Assembly: GCA_017466665.1 (NCBI GenBank)
Contig: JAFTTQ010000144.1
Span: 1 to 40,843, forward strand
Length of the DNA stretch: 40,843 nucleotides
Reading direction: 5' to 3'
Origin: Oscillospiraceae bacterium
GTDB lineage: Bacteria; Bacillota; Clostridia; Oscillospirales; Oscillospiraceae
This document shows, one piece after another, positions 7,542 through 15,448 of this stretch. The translations under genes and the position numbers were made by a program. A model generated the notes under the pieces. The model saw only the letters and a list, made by a program, of their open reading frames with translations. It was not told the origin of the DNA and made no database searches. The first letter of the stretch is position 1, and each line of letters starts with the position of its first letter.

Positions 7542-7979
7542 ATGCTTCCTATTAAGGTTAAGAAATTAAAACCGAATGCCATTTTGCCTACTTATGGGTC
7601 AGTGGAAGCCGCAGGCGCCGATTTGTATGCCTGTTTGGATGCGCCGGTGACAGTAGAACCCGGAGAGACGGTTTTTGTTCCTACGGGACTGGCTATGGAG
7701 ATTCCTGTGGGCTGTGCCGGCCTGATCTATGCCCGCAGCGGTCTTGCCTGTAAGCAGGGGTTGGCACCTGCCAATAAGGTGGGTGTTGTGGATTCTGACT
7801 ACCGGGGTGAGTTTATTGTTGTGCTGCATAACCACGGCAAGGAACCTCGCACCGTTTCCGGCGGTGACCGCATTGCCCAGCTTGTGATTACGCCGGTATT
7901 GACCCCCGGATTTTACGAGGTGCAGGAGCTTTCTGATACTCAGCGTGCCAACGCTGGCTTCGGCTCCACAGGAAAGTAA
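7542..7979 (+). CDS. dut: dUTP diphosphatase
   Basis: A 145-aa trimeric-type dUTPase that hydrolyses dUTP to dUMP and pyrophosphate, keeping uracil out of DNA and supplying dTMP synthesis. All five motifs are visible: AGADLYA (1), YARSGLA (2), GVVDSDYRGE (3, with the catalytic Asp), GDRIAQLV (4) and the C-terminal FGSTGK arm (5). Length is typical. It starts 22 bp after the PAP2 gene, with GGAG at 7530-7533, so it may depend on the same promoter. A strong terminator follows directly. Confidence 0.97.
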   Translation: MLPIKVKKLKPNAILPTYGSVEAAGADLYACLDAPVTVEPGETVFVPTGLAMEIPVGCAGLIYARSGLACKQGLAPANKVGVVDSDYRGEFIVVLHNHGKEPRTVSGGDRIAQLVITPVLTPGFYEVQELSDTQRANAGFGSTGK

Positions 7980-7982
7980 TGG

Positions 7983-8015
7983 AAAAGCCGCAGGTTGCAG
8001 CCTGCGGCTTTTTTA
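7983..8015. terminator. Terminator between dut and glnN
   Basis: AAAGCCGCAGG, a short loop and CCTGCGGCTTTTTT form a strong plus-strand rho-independent terminator for dut. The A-rich left flank lets it serve the converging glnN gene as well. Confidence 0.9.
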
Positions 8016-10091
8016 TCAATAAAATAGTAGATCCGAGTAGGTCGGGTAGGGCCAATAGGATTTTGCAGTCAGCTTTTCCAAAAGGTCGGCATCGGCACGG
8101 ATGCTGCCCATTTGTGAAACAATGATATTTTGACAGTACCGTACACTCTCTTCCAGATCTTCTGGAATGCTTGCCAGGTTATCCTGAAGTGCCACGCATT
8201 TTGTATACAGGTTATCGGTGGTTTCGGAAAGGGTTTGGATCAGTGAAATCTCCGCGCTTGCCTTCGCGTTAAAGGCTGCCTTCACACTTGCGGTTTCGCA
8301 TAGAGATTTTGTGTATGCCAGTGCAGCAGGAAGGATCTGATGCAGTGCCATATCCACAGCAGTCTTGGCCTCGATAGAAATGGTTTTTCTGTAAGAGTCC
8401 ATATAGATCTCATAACGGGCGTGGAATTCTTCCTTAGTGAAGATGTTCCTTTTTGTTACAAGGTGGATGTTTTCCTTTTTTAGATAGGCACTTAGGGCAT
8501 CGGCAGTGGTTGCCAGGTTGCTAAGGCCCCGGATTTTTGCTTCTTTTGCCCAGGTATCTGAATATCCGTTGCCGTTAAAGAGGATCCTGTGATGATTCTT
8601 AAAGGCTTTGTAAACAAGATTCTGCAGGGCTGCGTCAAAATCCGCTGCCTGTTCCAATTCGTCAGCAAAGATCCACAGCTCCTCGGCCATAATGGTATTG
8701 AGGATAATGTTTGGTTCAGCGATGGATTGGGACGCGCCAACCATTCTGAACTCAAATTTGTTGCCGGTAAAGGCAAGGGGAGAGGTGCGGTTCCTGTCGG
8801 TAGTATCCCGGGGAATTTCCGGCAGTATATCCACGCCGATGCGCAAAACGGATTTTTTGGCTTCGGTGTAATCTGTACCCTCGATAATGGACTTCACGAT
8901 GGCATCCAGTTCATCCCCAAGGAAAATGGAAATAATGGCAGGGGGGGCTTCACAGGCACCCAACCGGTGATCGTTGCCCGCACCGGCAACGGATGCACGA
9001 AGAAGCTCTTGATATTTGTCGATGCCACTGATGAATGCGGCAAGGAATACCAAAAACTGAGCGTTTTGGCTGGGTGTGTTGCCGGGGCTGAACAGGTTTC
9101 TGCCTGTATCTGTTGCCAGTGACCAGTTGTTGTGCTTACCGGAGCCGTTGACACCGTAGAAGGGCTTTTCGTGAAGCAGGCAAACAAGGTCGTGCTTGGC
9201 GGCCACCTTTTTCATAATCTGCATCATAAGCTGATTGTCGTCACAAGCGCTGTTGACATCGGTGTAAATCGGTGCCAGCTCATGCTGGCAGGGAGCGGCT
9301 TCATTATGCTTGGTTTTGGAAAGAATACCGAGCCGCCATAGCTTATCGTCCAGATCCTGCATAAACTGGGATACCCGGTTTCGGATGGAGCCGTAATAGT
9401 GGTCGTCCAGCTCCTGACCCTTGGGAGGAACAGCGCCAAAGAGGGTTCTGCCTGTCAGACGGAGATCTTCTCTCTGGGCATACATTGTTTTAGGCAGCAG
9501 GAAATATTCCTGCTCCGCGCCTACACAGGGAATGACCTTTTGGGTCTTATCATCACCAAACAGACGCAAAATGCGTACTGCTTCCCGGGAAACCTCACGG
9601 ATAGAGCGCAGCAGAGGTGTCTTCTTATCCAATGCCGCACCGTTATAGGAGAAAAAGCAGGTTGGAATGTAAAGACTGCCATCCCGCACAAAGGCATAGG
9701 CAGTGGGATCCCAGGCGGTATAGCCCCGTGCTTCAAAGGTGGCTCTTAGACCGCCGTTAGGGAAGGATGAAGCATCTGGCTCACCGCTGACAAGGGATTT
9801 GCCGGAAAAGGAAAGGATCACCTTTCCGTTTTCAGTTGGTTCGATAAATGCCTCGTGCTTTCCGGCGGTGATGCCGGTCATAGGCTGGAACCAGTGGGTA
9901 TAATGGGTTGCGCCCTTTTCGACAGCCCAGTTTTTCATTGCCTCAGCGATTTCGTTGGCCGTGGAAAGCTCCAAGGGTGTGCCGGACTGTATACAAGACC
10001 GCCATTTATTATAAACGTCGGCACTAAGCCGCTGTTTCATCTGATCCTCTGTAAATACGTCTATACCAAATATATCGGGAATGTGTTCCAT
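8016..10091 (-). CDS. glnN: Glutamine synthetase, type III
   Basis: A 691-aa protein of type III glutamine synthetase size (about 700 aa, far longer than GlnA), found in Bacteroidetes, cyanobacteria and Clostridia. It makes glutamine from glutamate, ammonia and ATP. Landmarks are the N-terminal GSIII domain (MEHIPDIFGIDVFTEDQMKQ), the metal-binding GAEQEYFLLP, HELAPIY, the ATP-site NGSGKHNNWSL, RLGACEAPPAIISIFLG and NRTSPLAFTGNKFEFR, with an alpha-helical C-terminal tail. AAAGGA lies 9 bases before the ATG. It is monocistronic, with a terminator at its 3' end. Confidence 0.97.
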   Translation of the reverse strand: MEHIPDIFGIDVFTEDQMKQRLSADVYNKWRSCIQSGTPLELSTANEIAEAMKNWAVEKGATHYTHWFQPMTGITAGKHEAFIEPTENGKVILSFSGKSLVSGEPDASSFPNGGLRATFEARGYTAWDPTAYAFVRDGSLYIPTCFFSYNGAALDKKTPLLRSIREVSREAVRILRLFGDDKTQKVIPCVGAEQEYFLLPKTMYAQREDLRLTGRTLFGAVPPKGQELDDHYYGSIRNRVSQFMQDLDDKLWRLGILSKTKHNEAAPCQHELAPIYTDVNSACDDNQLMMQIMKKVAAKHDLVCLLHEKPFYGVNGSGKHNNWSLATDTGRNLFSPGNTPSQNAQFLVFLAAFISGIDKYQELLRASVAGAGNDHRLGACEAPPAIISIFLGDELDAIVKSIIEGTDYTEAKKSVLRIGVDILPEIPRDTTDRNRTSPLAFTGNKFEFRMVGASQSIAEPNIILNTIMAEELWIFADELEQAADFDAALQNLVYKAFKNHHRILFNGNGYSDTWAKEAKIRGLSNLATTADALSAYLKKENIHLVTKRNIFTKEEFHARYEIYMDSYRKTISIEAKTAVDMALHQILPAALAYTKSLCETASVKAAFNAKASAEISLIQTLSETTDNLYTKCVALQDNLASIPEDLEESVRYCQNIIVSQMGSIRADADLLEKLTAKSYWPYPTYSDLLFY

Positions 10092-10263
10092 GGTGACCGA
10101 TCCTTTCCCATAAATTCATACATATCATAATCAATTTTGAAAAAAATTTCCACAAAAATATGATGCTTCCCAGTGTTTACAAATGTTTTTTGTAGAAATA
10201 CACAAAAACAGGATGGCTATAAGCACAATTACGCATTATTTCGCAGAATATGCAAGATTGGAA

Positions 10264-10291
10264 TTGAAAAATTGCAAAAATTGCATATAAT
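10264..10291 (+). promoter_or_regulatory. Promoter for the aminotransferase gene
   Basis: TTGAAA (10264-10269), a 16-base spacer and TATAAT (10286-10291) lie 40 bp before the ATG at 10331. The rest of the 240-bp gap between the divergent glnN and aminotransferase genes is AT-rich; I saw no clear riboswitch or gene in it. Confidence 0.65.
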
Positions 10292-10330
10292 AGTTTATAT
10301 AGCTATGTATGGTGGAAAGGATAGTATATT

Positions 10331-11608
10331 ATGCTTGCATACGCATCTATGGATAAATCTGCCCTTGAGCAGGAATTTCAGAAGGAAAAAGCCCACTATG
10401 ATTTTTGCAAGAGTCAGAACCTTGCCTTGAATATGGCACGCGGCAAGCCTTCAAAGCAGCAGCTTGACGGTGTCAGCGATCTGCTTCAGGCGGTTGTGAA
10501 TGCTGAGGATTGCATTGTTGACGGCGTGGATACCCGTAATTACGGTGAGCTGGTAGGCATTCGCTGTGCCCGGGAGTATTGGGCAGATGTTCTGGGCTGT
10601 AAGCTGGAGCAGACCTTTGTGGGCAGTGTTTCCAGTCTGAATCTGATGTTTGATGTGATCTCCCGTGCCTATACCCACGGCTTGCTGCACAGTCCCAAAC
10701 CCTGGTGCAAGGAGGAAAAGATCAAATTTCTTTGCCCCAGCCCCGGATATGACCGTCATTTCCGTGTGACAGAGTTTTTCGGCGCTGAGCTGATCACCGT
10801 GGATATGACATTGGATGGCCCCAATATGGATCAGGTGGAGGAATATGTTAAGGATCCTCAGGTCAAGGGTATTTGGTGTGTTCCCAAATATTCCAACCCC
10901 GACGGCATTATTTATTCCGATGAGACGCTGGAACGCTTTGCCAATTTAAAGCCTGCCGCGCCGGACTTTGCCATTATGTGGGATAACGCATACTGCGTCC
11001 ATGAGTTCCGGGGGGAGTATGTTGATTTCCCGGATATTATCCAGATGTGTGAAAAAGCGGGCAATCCGGATATGGTATTTGAATTTGCCTCTACATCCAA
11101 GATCACCTTTGCGGGCAGCGGTGTGGCGGTAATGGCCGCATCCAAGGCAAATATCGATCACTTTACCAAGCTATTTAGTGTGCAGATGATCTCCAACGAT
11201 AAGATCAATCAGTTACGCCACGTCCGCTATTTGAAGGATAAAGCTCATACCTTAGAGATTATGCAGCGTCATGCTAAAATTATGGCACCGAAATTCCGTG
11301 TGGTTTCGGAAGCACTGCACCGCTTGATCTTACCCTGTGGATTTGCCCATTGGAATGAGCCTAAGGGCGGCTATTTTGTCAGCCTTCACACTATGCCAGG
11401 AACGGCGAAAAGGGCTTTAGAGCTGTGCAAGGCAGCCGGCGTGGAAATGACTCCTGCCGGTGCGACCTATCCCTATGGTATCGATCCCAAGGATGCCAAT
11501 ATCCGAATTGCCCCCAGCCTTCCTCCCGTAGAGGAGCTTGAGAAGGCAATGGATGTATTTTGCACCTGCCTGAAGCTTGCGGCTTTGGAAAAACTTTTGA
11601 TGAACTAA
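10331..11608 (+). CDS. Aspartate aminotransferase-type PLP enzyme (class I/II, AspT-like)
   Basis: A 425-aa fold-type I PLP enzyme of the aspartate aminotransferase subgroup related to Corynebacterium AspT (Pfam Asp_aminotransf), distinct from classical AspC. Visible features are the N-terminal substrate loop LNMARGKPSKQQL, the motif YGELVGIRCAREYWADVL, the cofactor segment CVPKYSNPDGIIYSDETLER with MWDNAYCVHEF, and the PLP lysine in FASTSKITFAGSG. It probably moves amino groups between aspartate or another amino acid and 2-oxoglutarate; specificity cannot be read from the sequence. GGAAAGGATAG lies about 9 bases before the ATG. The LUD gene follows 56 bp downstream. Confidence 0.92.
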   Translation: MLAYASMDKSALEQEFQKEKAHYDFCKSQNLALNMARGKPSKQQLDGVSDLLQAVVNAEDCIVDGVDTRNYGELVGIRCAREYWADVLGCKLEQTFVGSVSSLNLMFDVISRAYTHGLLHSPKPWCKEEKIKFLCPSPGYDRHFRVTEFFGAELITVDMTLDGPNMDQVEEYVKDPQVKGIWCVPKYSNPDGIIYSDETLERFANLKPAAPDFAIMWDNAYCVHEFRGEYVDFPDIIQMCEKAGNPDMVFEFASTSKITFAGSGVAVMAASKANIDHFTKLFSVQMISNDKINQLRHVRYLKDKAHTLEIMQRHAKIMAPKFRVVSEALHRLILPCGFAHWNEPKGGYFVSLHTMPGTAKRALELCKAAGVEMTPAGATYPYGIDPKDANIRIAPSLPPVEELEKAMDVFCTCLKLAALEKLLMN

Positions 11609-11614
11609 GCACAA

Positions 11615-11634
11615 GGTGGGGGCTTGCCCCCGCC
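11615..11634 (+). repeat. Short GC-rich hairpin between aminotransferase and LUD genes
   Basis: GGTGGGGGC and GCCCCCGCC pair across a TT loop. There is no T-run, so it is unlikely to be a terminator. It may be a small palindromic repeat or an mRNA-stability hairpin. Confidence 0.5.
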
Positions 11635-11664
11635 GTATGATTACCGTCATAAGGTGGTTACATT

Positions 11665-12303
11665 ATGAACGATCCGAAAAAGCTGTATTATGAAAAGCGT
11701 GCCGCGATCCTTGTGAGAAATCTGAAAAGCAGGCATTTTGACGCTTATTACTGTGATAATAAGGAATTGGCGCTCCGTAAGGCGCTGGAGCTGATTCCCG
11801 AAGGATCGACTGTGGGCTGGGGCGGTACCATGTCTGCCCAGCAGATCGGTTTGATTGATGCCGTGAAGCAAGGCGGATTTCGGTGTTTTGACCGCTCGGC
11901 AGCGGAAAGCCCGGAAGAAAAGCTTGAAATCGAGAAAAATTGCCTGTTCAGTGATGTTTTTCTGACAGGTGCCAATGCCTTGAGCTTAGATGGGCAAATG
12001 GTCAATATTGACGGCTATGGCAACCGTGTGGCGGCGATCATTTATGGGCCGGGAGCTGTGGTTGTGATCGCCGGTATGAATAAGGTTTGTGAAAATCTGG
12101 AGGATGCTGTTTCCCGGGCAAGAACGGTGGCAGCACCGGCAAATCAGCAGCGGTTCCAGAGAAATACACCTTGTACTGTAACAGGCGCCTGCGGTGACTG
12201 CAAAAGTGAGGACTGTATTTGCAATCAGATCGTGATTACCCGTCATTGCCGCCCAGCCGGCAGGATCAAGTTCGTTCTCGTGGGTGAGGATTTAGGATTA
12301 TAA
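11665..12303 (+). CDS. LUD-domain protein (LutC/DUF162-like)
   Basis: A 212-aa single-domain LUD (lactate-utilisation domain) protein. It shows the conserved start NDPKKLYYEKRAAILVRNLK, the glycine loop STVGWGGTMSAQQIGL, DVFLTGANALSLDGQMVNID and the C-terminal cysteine cluster CTVTGACGDCKSEDCICNQI. Stand-alone proteins of this kind are common in Clostridia; they are paralogues of LutB/LutC but do not imply a complete lactate oxidase, and no lutA or lutB lies here. AAGGTGG (11651-11657) lies 7 bases before the ATG. It probably forms an operon with the aminotransferase. Confidence 0.92.
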   Translation: MNDPKKLYYEKRAAILVRNLKSRHFDAYYCDNKELALRKALELIPEGSTVGWGGTMSAQQIGLIDAVKQGGFRCFDRSAAESPEEKLEIEKNCLFSDVFLTGANALSLDGQMVNIDGYGNRVAAIIYGPGAVVVIAGMNKVCENLEDAVSRARTVAAPANQQRFQRNTPCTVTGACGDCKSEDCICNQIVITRHCRPAGRIKFVLVGEDLGL

Positions 12304-12323
12304 TTGTTGCATAGCGTATAACC

Positions 12324-12397
12324 CGTAGGGGCCGATGCCCACATCGGCCCTAACAAAAACGCTTCCAATAGGGCCGATGTGGGCATCGGCCCCTACG
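12324..12397. repeat. Perfect 29-bp inverted repeat (palindromic intergenic element)
   Basis: Two perfect 29-base arms (12324-12352 and 12369-12397) flank a 16-base loop. Each arm contains its own inner palindrome (GGCCGATG...CATCGGCC). Such GGGCCGATGTGGGC-type elements are scattered between genes in several gut Clostridia. It sits between convergent genes and has no coding potential. Confidence 0.8.
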
Positions 12398-12443
12398 AAC
12401 ATATTGTGATCGGTTGGTATGATATAGTTCAATTTATCATATT

Positions 12444-12482
12444 AAAAGACGGTGTTATCTCGGTATGAGATAACACCGCTTG
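12444..12482. terminator. Terminator after the D-lactate dehydrogenase gene
   Basis: CGGTGTTATCTC, a 5-base loop and GAGATAACACCG (12450-12478) form a long stem. On the minus strand it is followed by TCTTTTAAT, fitting termination of the dehydrogenase gene; it also blocks plus-strand transcripts. Confidence 0.75.
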
Positions 12483-12486
12483 TTAT

Positions 12487-13521
12487 TTAGAAGCACTTCT
12501 TATGCCGTTCCTTACGGCAGCTTTCTTTACGGCTGCAATGATAGCATACCTCTGTATCCGGGCTTAATTCCCCGGCAAAGAACTTTTGAATGTTTGTGAC
12601 AGTAGTGTTTGCGATATTGTCCAGGGCTTCTTTTGTCAGGTACGCCTGATGGGAGGTGACGATCACATTGGGCATAGCGATCAGACGGATCAGGGTATCG
12701 TCCTGGATCACGTGACCGGAAAAGTCCTCGTAGAACAGGTCGCCCTCTTCCTCATAAACATCCAGTCCGGCACCGTAGACCTGACCGGTTTTGATGCCGT
12801 TGATCAGAGCCTCTGTATCGATCAAACCACCCCGGGAGGTGTTGATGATGATTGCCCCCGGCTTCATTTGCCGGATGCTGTCTGCGTTGATCAGATGGTG
12901 GGTATCCTCGGTCAAGGGGCAATGCAGCGAAATCACATCGGCTTTTGCCAAAAGCTCAGGCAGCTCCACATAGGTGAGTCCCAAATTGGGGTTCGGGAAC
13001 TTATCATAGGCAAGAATATTCATACCGAAGCCCTTGCAAATATCAGAGAAGATCTTACCGATTTTGCCTGTGCCGATGACACCGACGGTCTTGCCGTACA
13101 GATCAAAGCCGGTGAGTCCTGAAAGACTGAAATTAAAATCTCTGGTTCGGGTATATGCCCGGGGAATGTGCCGGTTCAGGCTCAGCAGCAGTGCCATGGC
13201 GTGCTCCGCAACAGCGTAAGGGGAGTAGGCAGGTACACGGAAAACGTGAATTTTGCCAAAGCAGGCGCGGGTATCCACATTATTAAAGCCGGCGCACCGC
13301 AGCGCGATCATTTTCACACCCTGTTCATAAAGCTTATCCACAACAGCTTTATTAACAATATCGTTGACAAATACACAAACACAGTCGTAACCCTTTGCCA
13401 AAGATACGGTGTCTTCATTCAAATGGGTTTCAAAATATTTGATGGTAATGTCTGTTCCTTCAATATAGCGGTCAAATCCGATTCTATCATAAGGCTTGGC
13501 ATCAAAAAATGCTACTTTCAT
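12487..13521 (-). CDS. D-lactate dehydrogenase-like 2-hydroxyacid dehydrogenase with Cys-rich tail
   Basis: A 344-aa NAD-dependent D-2-hydroxyacid dehydrogenase of the D-LDH subgroup. It has the Rossmann motif VGVIGTGKIGKIF (about residues 146-158), catalytic Arg230 in NTSRGGLID, the Glu of GLDVYEEEGDLF (about 257-259) and His291 in TSHQAYLT. YEEEGDLFYEDFSG is typical of fermentative D-LDH, so pyruvate reduction to D-lactate is likely. Four cysteines (326, 329, 335, 343) crowd the last 20 residues and look like a possible metal or redox site. I use the ATG at 13521, 8 bases after AAAGGAG; a GTG/ATG pair just upstream overlaps that site. Confidence 0.92.
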   Translation of the reverse strand: MKVAFFDAKPYDRIGFDRYIEGTDITIKYFETHLNEDTVSLAKGYDCVCVFVNDIVNKAVVDKLYEQGVKMIALRCAGFNNVDTRACFGKIHVFRVPAYSPYAVAEHAMALLLSLNRHIPRAYTRTRDFNFSLSGLTGFDLYGKTVGVIGTGKIGKIFSDICKGFGMNILAYDKFPNPNLGLTYVELPELLAKADVISLHCPLTEDTHHLINADSIRQMKPGAIIINTSRGGLIDTEALINGIKTGQVYGAGLDVYEEEGDLFYEDFSGHVIQDDTLIRLIAMPNVIVTSHQAYLTKEALDNIANTTVTNIQKFFAGELSPDTEVCYHCSRKESCRKERHKKCF

Positions 13522-13642
13522 ATACATCACTCCTTTTTGATTTCGGTATGATTATATCGAATAATAGATAATAATGCAATACATATTACCCACAATAATA
13601 CCGATAAAAACATATCGATATTTGTGCAAATGGATAATTTTA

Positions 13643-13671
13643 TTGTAAAATAACGACTTGTGTGTTATAAT
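13643..13671 (+). promoter_or_regulatory. Promoter for the gtrA-like gene
   Basis: TTGTAA (13643-13648), a 17-base spacer and TATAAT (13666-13671) lie about 25 bp before the predicted start. Confidence 0.65.
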
Positions 13672-13697
13672 TTTCTAAAATGGAGGTGTGGTTTGCC

Positions 13698-14108
13698 TTG
13701 AAAAATTTGATCTTGTTATTAAAAAAACATCGTGAAATTATCATGTATTTGATATTTGGCGTTTTGACCACAGCGGTGAACTGGGCGGTGTTTTATCCGC
13801 TGCATAACGTCTACGATTTTTCGGCAGCATTGTCAAAGACCGTTGCCTGGGTCATAGCGGTTCTGTTTGCCTTTTTTACAAATAAACCTTTTGTTTTTCA
13901 AAGCCTCGATTGGTCACCGAAAACAGCATTGCCCGAATTTCTAAAATTTGCACGCGGACGAATTGGCTCTGGGCTGTTTGAAGTTTTGGTTATGCGTGTC
14001 ACGGTTGATCTGCTGTGCTGGAACGGCAATATTATGAATATTATTGTTTCAGTATTCGTAGTGATTATGAATTATATCATCAGCAAATTCATATTTAAAA
14101 GGAATTGA
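13698..14108 (+). CDS. GtrA-like membrane protein
   Basis: A 136-aa protein with the four-helix GtrA/DPMS pattern: helices at about residues 15-33 (IIMYLIFGVLTTAVNWAVF), 42-62, 78-98 and 108-130. It has the family's TNKPFVF motif after helix 2. GtrA-like proteins are thought to help flip or present polyprenyl-linked sugars for cell-surface glycan decoration. I favour the TTG at 13698 because GGAGG at 13682-13686 is placed for it; the ATG at 13680 overlaps that site. It is monocistronic, with a hairpin terminator following. Confidence 0.88.
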   Translation: MKNLILLLKKHREIIMYLIFGVLTTAVNWAVFYPLHNVYDFSAALSKTVAWVIAVLFAFFTNKPFVFQSLDWSPKTALPEFLKFARGRIGSGLFEVLVMRVTVDLLCWNGNIMNIIVSVFVVIMNYIISKFIFKRN

Positions 14109-14116
14109 TCTTATGT

Positions 14117-14150
14117 CCGACGGGATTTTATTTCGTCGGGCATTTTTTGC
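14117..14150 (+). terminator. Terminator after the gtrA-like gene
   Basis: CCGACG, a loop and CGTCGG are followed by GCATTTTTTG. It separates this gene from the RNA gene downstream. Confidence 0.75.
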
Positions 14151-14170
14151 ATATATTCAAAATTATCCTC

Positions 14171-14199
14171 TTGAATATTCATATATTCTGTGTTATTAT
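14171..14199 (+). promoter_or_regulatory. Promoter of the OLE-like RNA
   Basis: TTGAAT (14171-14176), a 17-base spacer and TATTAT (14194-14199) predict a transcript start near 14206, matching the 5' side of the closing helix of the RNA. Confidence 0.65.
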
Positions 14200-14205
14200 T
14201 CATAC

Positions 14206-14820
14206 TGACGGTGCAGTATCCTAGTCAGAATGACCGGTTCCCAGGTAGGGCCTAAAAATCCTATGAAGGGCATATCGATGAAGTCCGTGGTGCCTGCTTT
14301 TTACGCCCAGTTTAGGGTGGGTGCTGGGGGTTAAGGATCCCGGGCGCACTCCAATGGCATGGAGTATACGACCCGGTTTCCGTGGAGACCTGGTGTTGTG
14401 CGACGGTGGTAAGTTCCCGATTGCTCGGGGCCCACTCGCGTACGAGCCTGGTAAGAACCTGCAAGGTGGTGCGCAGAATCGCGTTGCTACGTGCAGTGTA
14501 GCCTGCCTTGAGTGAACATGTGGGGAAAGGGGAACATACAGAATAAAGCAGTGTATAGGCTTTTTCTGTTATCGCTCCTGGAAACCATGCTTGCAAAAGA
14601 GGCTAAGAACCGGAACGTTTTGCAGTGGAAAACACCTAGGCTGTCGTAACTGGGCAGACAGGGGATTACAGTACGGACTAAGTGGCAATCGGGTACCCAT
14701 TTTTTTGGCAACACTTGGGCAAGTGGATCAAATGGAAACGGCCTGTACGGCAACGGCAGGTTCTGCTTGGGGAAAACCAACCCGACCTAAGCCGTAAGAT
14801 TTATCCTGTCTGCTACCGTT
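14206..14820 (+). ncRNA. ole: OLE RNA (ornate, large, extremophilic) candidate
   Basis: About 615 bases without a credible gene and far more GC-rich than nearby intergenic DNA. The two ends pair: ACGGTGCAG (14208-14216) with CTGC-T-ACCGT (14810-14819), giving a closed RNA of the known OLE size (about 610 nt). Many local stems are visible, for example AATGGCATGGAGT and the GGGGCCCACTC region. Its own promoter lies upstream, and a four-helix OapA-like protein followed by dxs, tlyA, nadK, argR and recN lies downstream; this is the established neighbourhood of OLE RNA, a large membrane-associated RNA studied mainly in Bacillus halodurans. Identification rests on size, closed ends and context; I could not run a covariance search. 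ORFs inside it on both strands are chance. Confidence 0.85.
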
Positions 14821-14849
14821 TTAAAATACTTAAAAGGAGATAGACAAAC

Positions 14850-15437
14850 GTGTCTAAGTCCGACCCAGCTTCATCCAAAAAAGAGCGAAATAAAACGATC
14901 CGTTGGGTCGTAACCATTTTTATTGTTACCATATTTATCTCGGGATTTATTTCCTTTGCCTCCACTGAAATTATGGAAGCCAGCTCTGTACTTGTGGCTT
15001 TTATTATATTATTTGTCATTATTTTCATTGGTATTATTTTTGATGTGATCGGTGTGGCGGTTACATCTGCCGATGAAAAGCCCTTTCATTCTATGGCTGC
15101 CCGGAAGGTTCCCGGCGGTCACGAAGCCATTTCATTGCTGCGGAATGCTGAGCGTGTCAGCTCCATCTGCAATGATGTGATTGGCGATATCTGCGGTGTT
15201 GTGTCCGGTTCTGCGTCTGCCTCCATTGCAGCCCAGATCATCGTGAATTTTTCAGGCAGCACCGGCGAGATCATTATGCTTTTAATGTCGGCAATGGTTG
15301 CCGGCTTGACGGTGGGCGGCAAAGCAATCGGTAAGACCTTTGCCATCGGTTCCTGCACCAAGATCGTTTCAGGTGTTGGCAAGGTGATTTGGTTTTTCCA
15401 CAATATCCCGTCATTCCTTAAGAAAAGAAATAGTTAG
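14850..15437 (+). CDS. oapA: OLE-associated protein OapA-like membrane protein
   Basis: A 195-aa membrane protein with helices at about residues 19-37, 45-71, 117-135 and 137-156. It has a basic N-terminus (SKKERNKTIR), a basic C-terminus (FLKKRNS) and a charged central loop containing SADEKPFHSMAARKVPG and RNAERVSSICNDVIGDICGV. Size, topology and position (directly after the structured RNA and before dxs) match OapA, which binds OLE RNA and anchors it to the membrane. The GTG at 14850 follows AAGGAG (14833-14838) by about 11 bases. It stops with TAG, 11 bp before dxs. Confidence 0.82.
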   Translation: MSKSDPASSKKERNKTIRWVVTIFIVTIFISGFISFASTEIMEASSVLVAFIILFVIIFIGIIFDVIGVAVTSADEKPFHSMAARKVPGGHEAISLLRNAERVSSICNDVIGDICGVVSGSASASIAAQIIVNFSGSTGEIIMLLMSAMVAGLTVGGKAIGKTFAIGSCTKIVSGVGKVIWFFHNIPSFLKKRNS

Positions 15438-15448
15438 GTTGTGTTGGT

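Noticed and set aside
11665..12303. LUD gene as evidence for a lactate oxidation (LutABC) operon
   Set aside because: No lutA or lutB lies nearby; this is the stand-alone LUD subfamily common in Clostridia.
14312..14797. Open frames on both strands inside the 14.2-14.8 kb region
   Set aside because: They have no ribosome binding sites or homologue-like composition. The closed ends, promoter and neighbourhood support a structured RNA (OLE) instead.
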